From NCBI GenBank assembly GCA_013400155.1, contig VXBM01000132.1, positions 62,001 to 126,000 of the forward strand: a stretch of 64,000 nucleotides of DNA. Direction: 5' to 3'. Positions 63,264-64,000 of the stretch are shown piece by piece. Both the position numbers and the translations under genes were made by a program. Origin of the DNA: Helopsaltes ochotensis. Lineage: Eukaryota > Chordata > Aves > Passeriformes > Locustellidae. The notes beneath the pieces are model-generated. The model was given only the letters and a program-made list of their open reading frames with translations, was not told the origin of the DNA and searched no databases. Every line of letters begins with the position of its first letter. Position 1 is the first letter of the stretch.

Positions 63264-64000
63264 ATGACAGTGTTGGAGAAAATTTCAATTTCTTGCCAAA
63301 TGGTGCTGTTAATGGATTCACTGGATGACTAAGTGCCTTCTGGCAAGTCACACTTTTTCTGACATCCAGGTACTAACTATTTTAATATGTGGATCATATT
63401 ACTAAATCATCTACTTACAGTTTATAACTCTGTACTTTCAACTTTGGTTTCTTGATAAATGTAATACATTTTTATGTCCCAGACTCAGAATTCCATTAGG
63501 CAATATAATTTCAAAGTGAATGATAAGGTTTTTCCAGCATCACTTACAACCTTTTAGATGTGATTTATTGTGTAACTTCTCTAATATTTGTATTCCTTAA
63601 TACTGATTTCTTCTGGTTATGAATTTCATTTAAAAATTACAACTATTTGGGTACAAAATTATGAAAAATGCAATTTAGGGACTTTGCCTAGTTTACCCTG
63701 ACAATTTCAGATGTTACCTGAAACCGAAGGTGGAAGTGTGCCACATGCCCATAAAAAAATCGATTAACACAGTATAGAAATTATTCATATAGTAAAAATT
63801 ATGGGCTTTCTGAATTTAACTGCTGGATTGATCTTTAAAAGGGTAGAGGACAAGAATATAAAATTAATGAGATTATAATGGGACCGAGGACTAAGAAAGT
63901 AATACTTGTTTCTAAATGGTCACAGCACAGAACTGAAGAAGTCAGAATAGTATTAAACTTCGTTACACAACAGAAGAGTAGTTTAAAACCATGATTTTAT

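Larger units (their letters stand above)
1..64000 (-). other. RIMS2: Interior of the RIMS2 gene (linker between C2A and C2B domains)
   Basis: RIM2 is a presynaptic active-zone scaffold. In the family an N-terminal zinc finger binds Rab3 and Munc13, a PDZ domain binds calcium channels and ELKS, two C2 domains follow, and a proline motif between them binds RIM-BP. This window holds only exons of the inter-C2 linker, all on the minus strand in the order expected for RIMS2. RIMS2 rather than RIMS1 is called because the peptides read SDSEVSDYDCDDGIGVV, RTRSWSPSVPPPQ and GRQLPQLPPKGTLER, whereas RIMS1 as I remember it has QLPQVP at the last site and diverges in the others. Introns run from about 0.6 to 13 kb between accepted exons. 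No first or last exon of the gene is in the window. Confidence 0.93.
53338..64000 (-). other. RIMS2: RIMS2 intron upstream of the SDSEVSD exon (partial)
   Basis: Contains the nested LTRs at 59753-61655, a CR1 scrap at 58310, two inverted repeats and the candidate microexon at 62315-62341. The C2A exons were not found and must be beyond base 64000. Confidence 0.85.

Overview
The window looks like the inside of one large vertebrate gene, almost certainly from a bird. DNA is AT-rich and mostly intronic. It carries CR1 LINE fragments whose 3' ends have the bird-typical TTCTATGATTCT-like repeat, plus several LTRs whose layout matches avian endogenous retroviruses. There is no operon-like structure, and most open reading frames are chance. 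The gene is RIMS2 (RIM2, presynaptic active-zone scaffold), on the minus strand, so transcription runs from base 64000 towards base 1. Six segments have clear RIMS2 peptides, consensus splice sites and matching phases: 53269-53337, 42826-42982, 39567-39683, 29347-29412, 14886-15065 and 13664-13773. They encode the long Ser/Arg/Pro-rich linker between the C2A and C2B domains, including the RIM-BP SH3 ligand RQLPQLPPK. The C2A exons should lie beyond base 64000 and the C2B exons beyond base 1. From 42826 down to 13773 every accepted exon junction has phase 2, so exons of a multiple of three can be added or dropped freely. Reading the introns for consensus donors and testing phase and frame gives further candidate cassette exons: 28642-28749 (108 nt), 24958-25023 (66), 22469-22531 (63), 19015-19089 (75) and 16553-16621 (69), all between the LPRSR cassette and the NCEAADRQ exon. 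There are also microexon candidates at 62315-62341 (27 nt) and 40387-40407 (21 nt), and candidates at 41069-41137, 6646-6699 and 4283-4306. If real, the avian RIM2 linker can be extended by more than 100 residues in the 16-29 kb region. The 19 kb exon has a counterpart in the paralogue RIMS1 (PRIxIQ motif). I searched many donors by eye, so phase agreement alone is modest evidence for the weaker candidates. Mobile DNA: two solo LTRs of one family, 2417-2762 (minus) and 60916-61197 (plus), each have a perfect 6-bp target duplication. The second is nested inside an older, larger LTR-like element (59753-61655). Another LTR fragment lies at about 44700-45348, and five CR1 fragments are scattered. 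One block, 30890-31105 on the plus strand, reads as a 71-codon coding segment ending in a stop after a good acceptor; I do not recognise it. No tRNA, rRNA, CRISPR or bacterial feature was seen.
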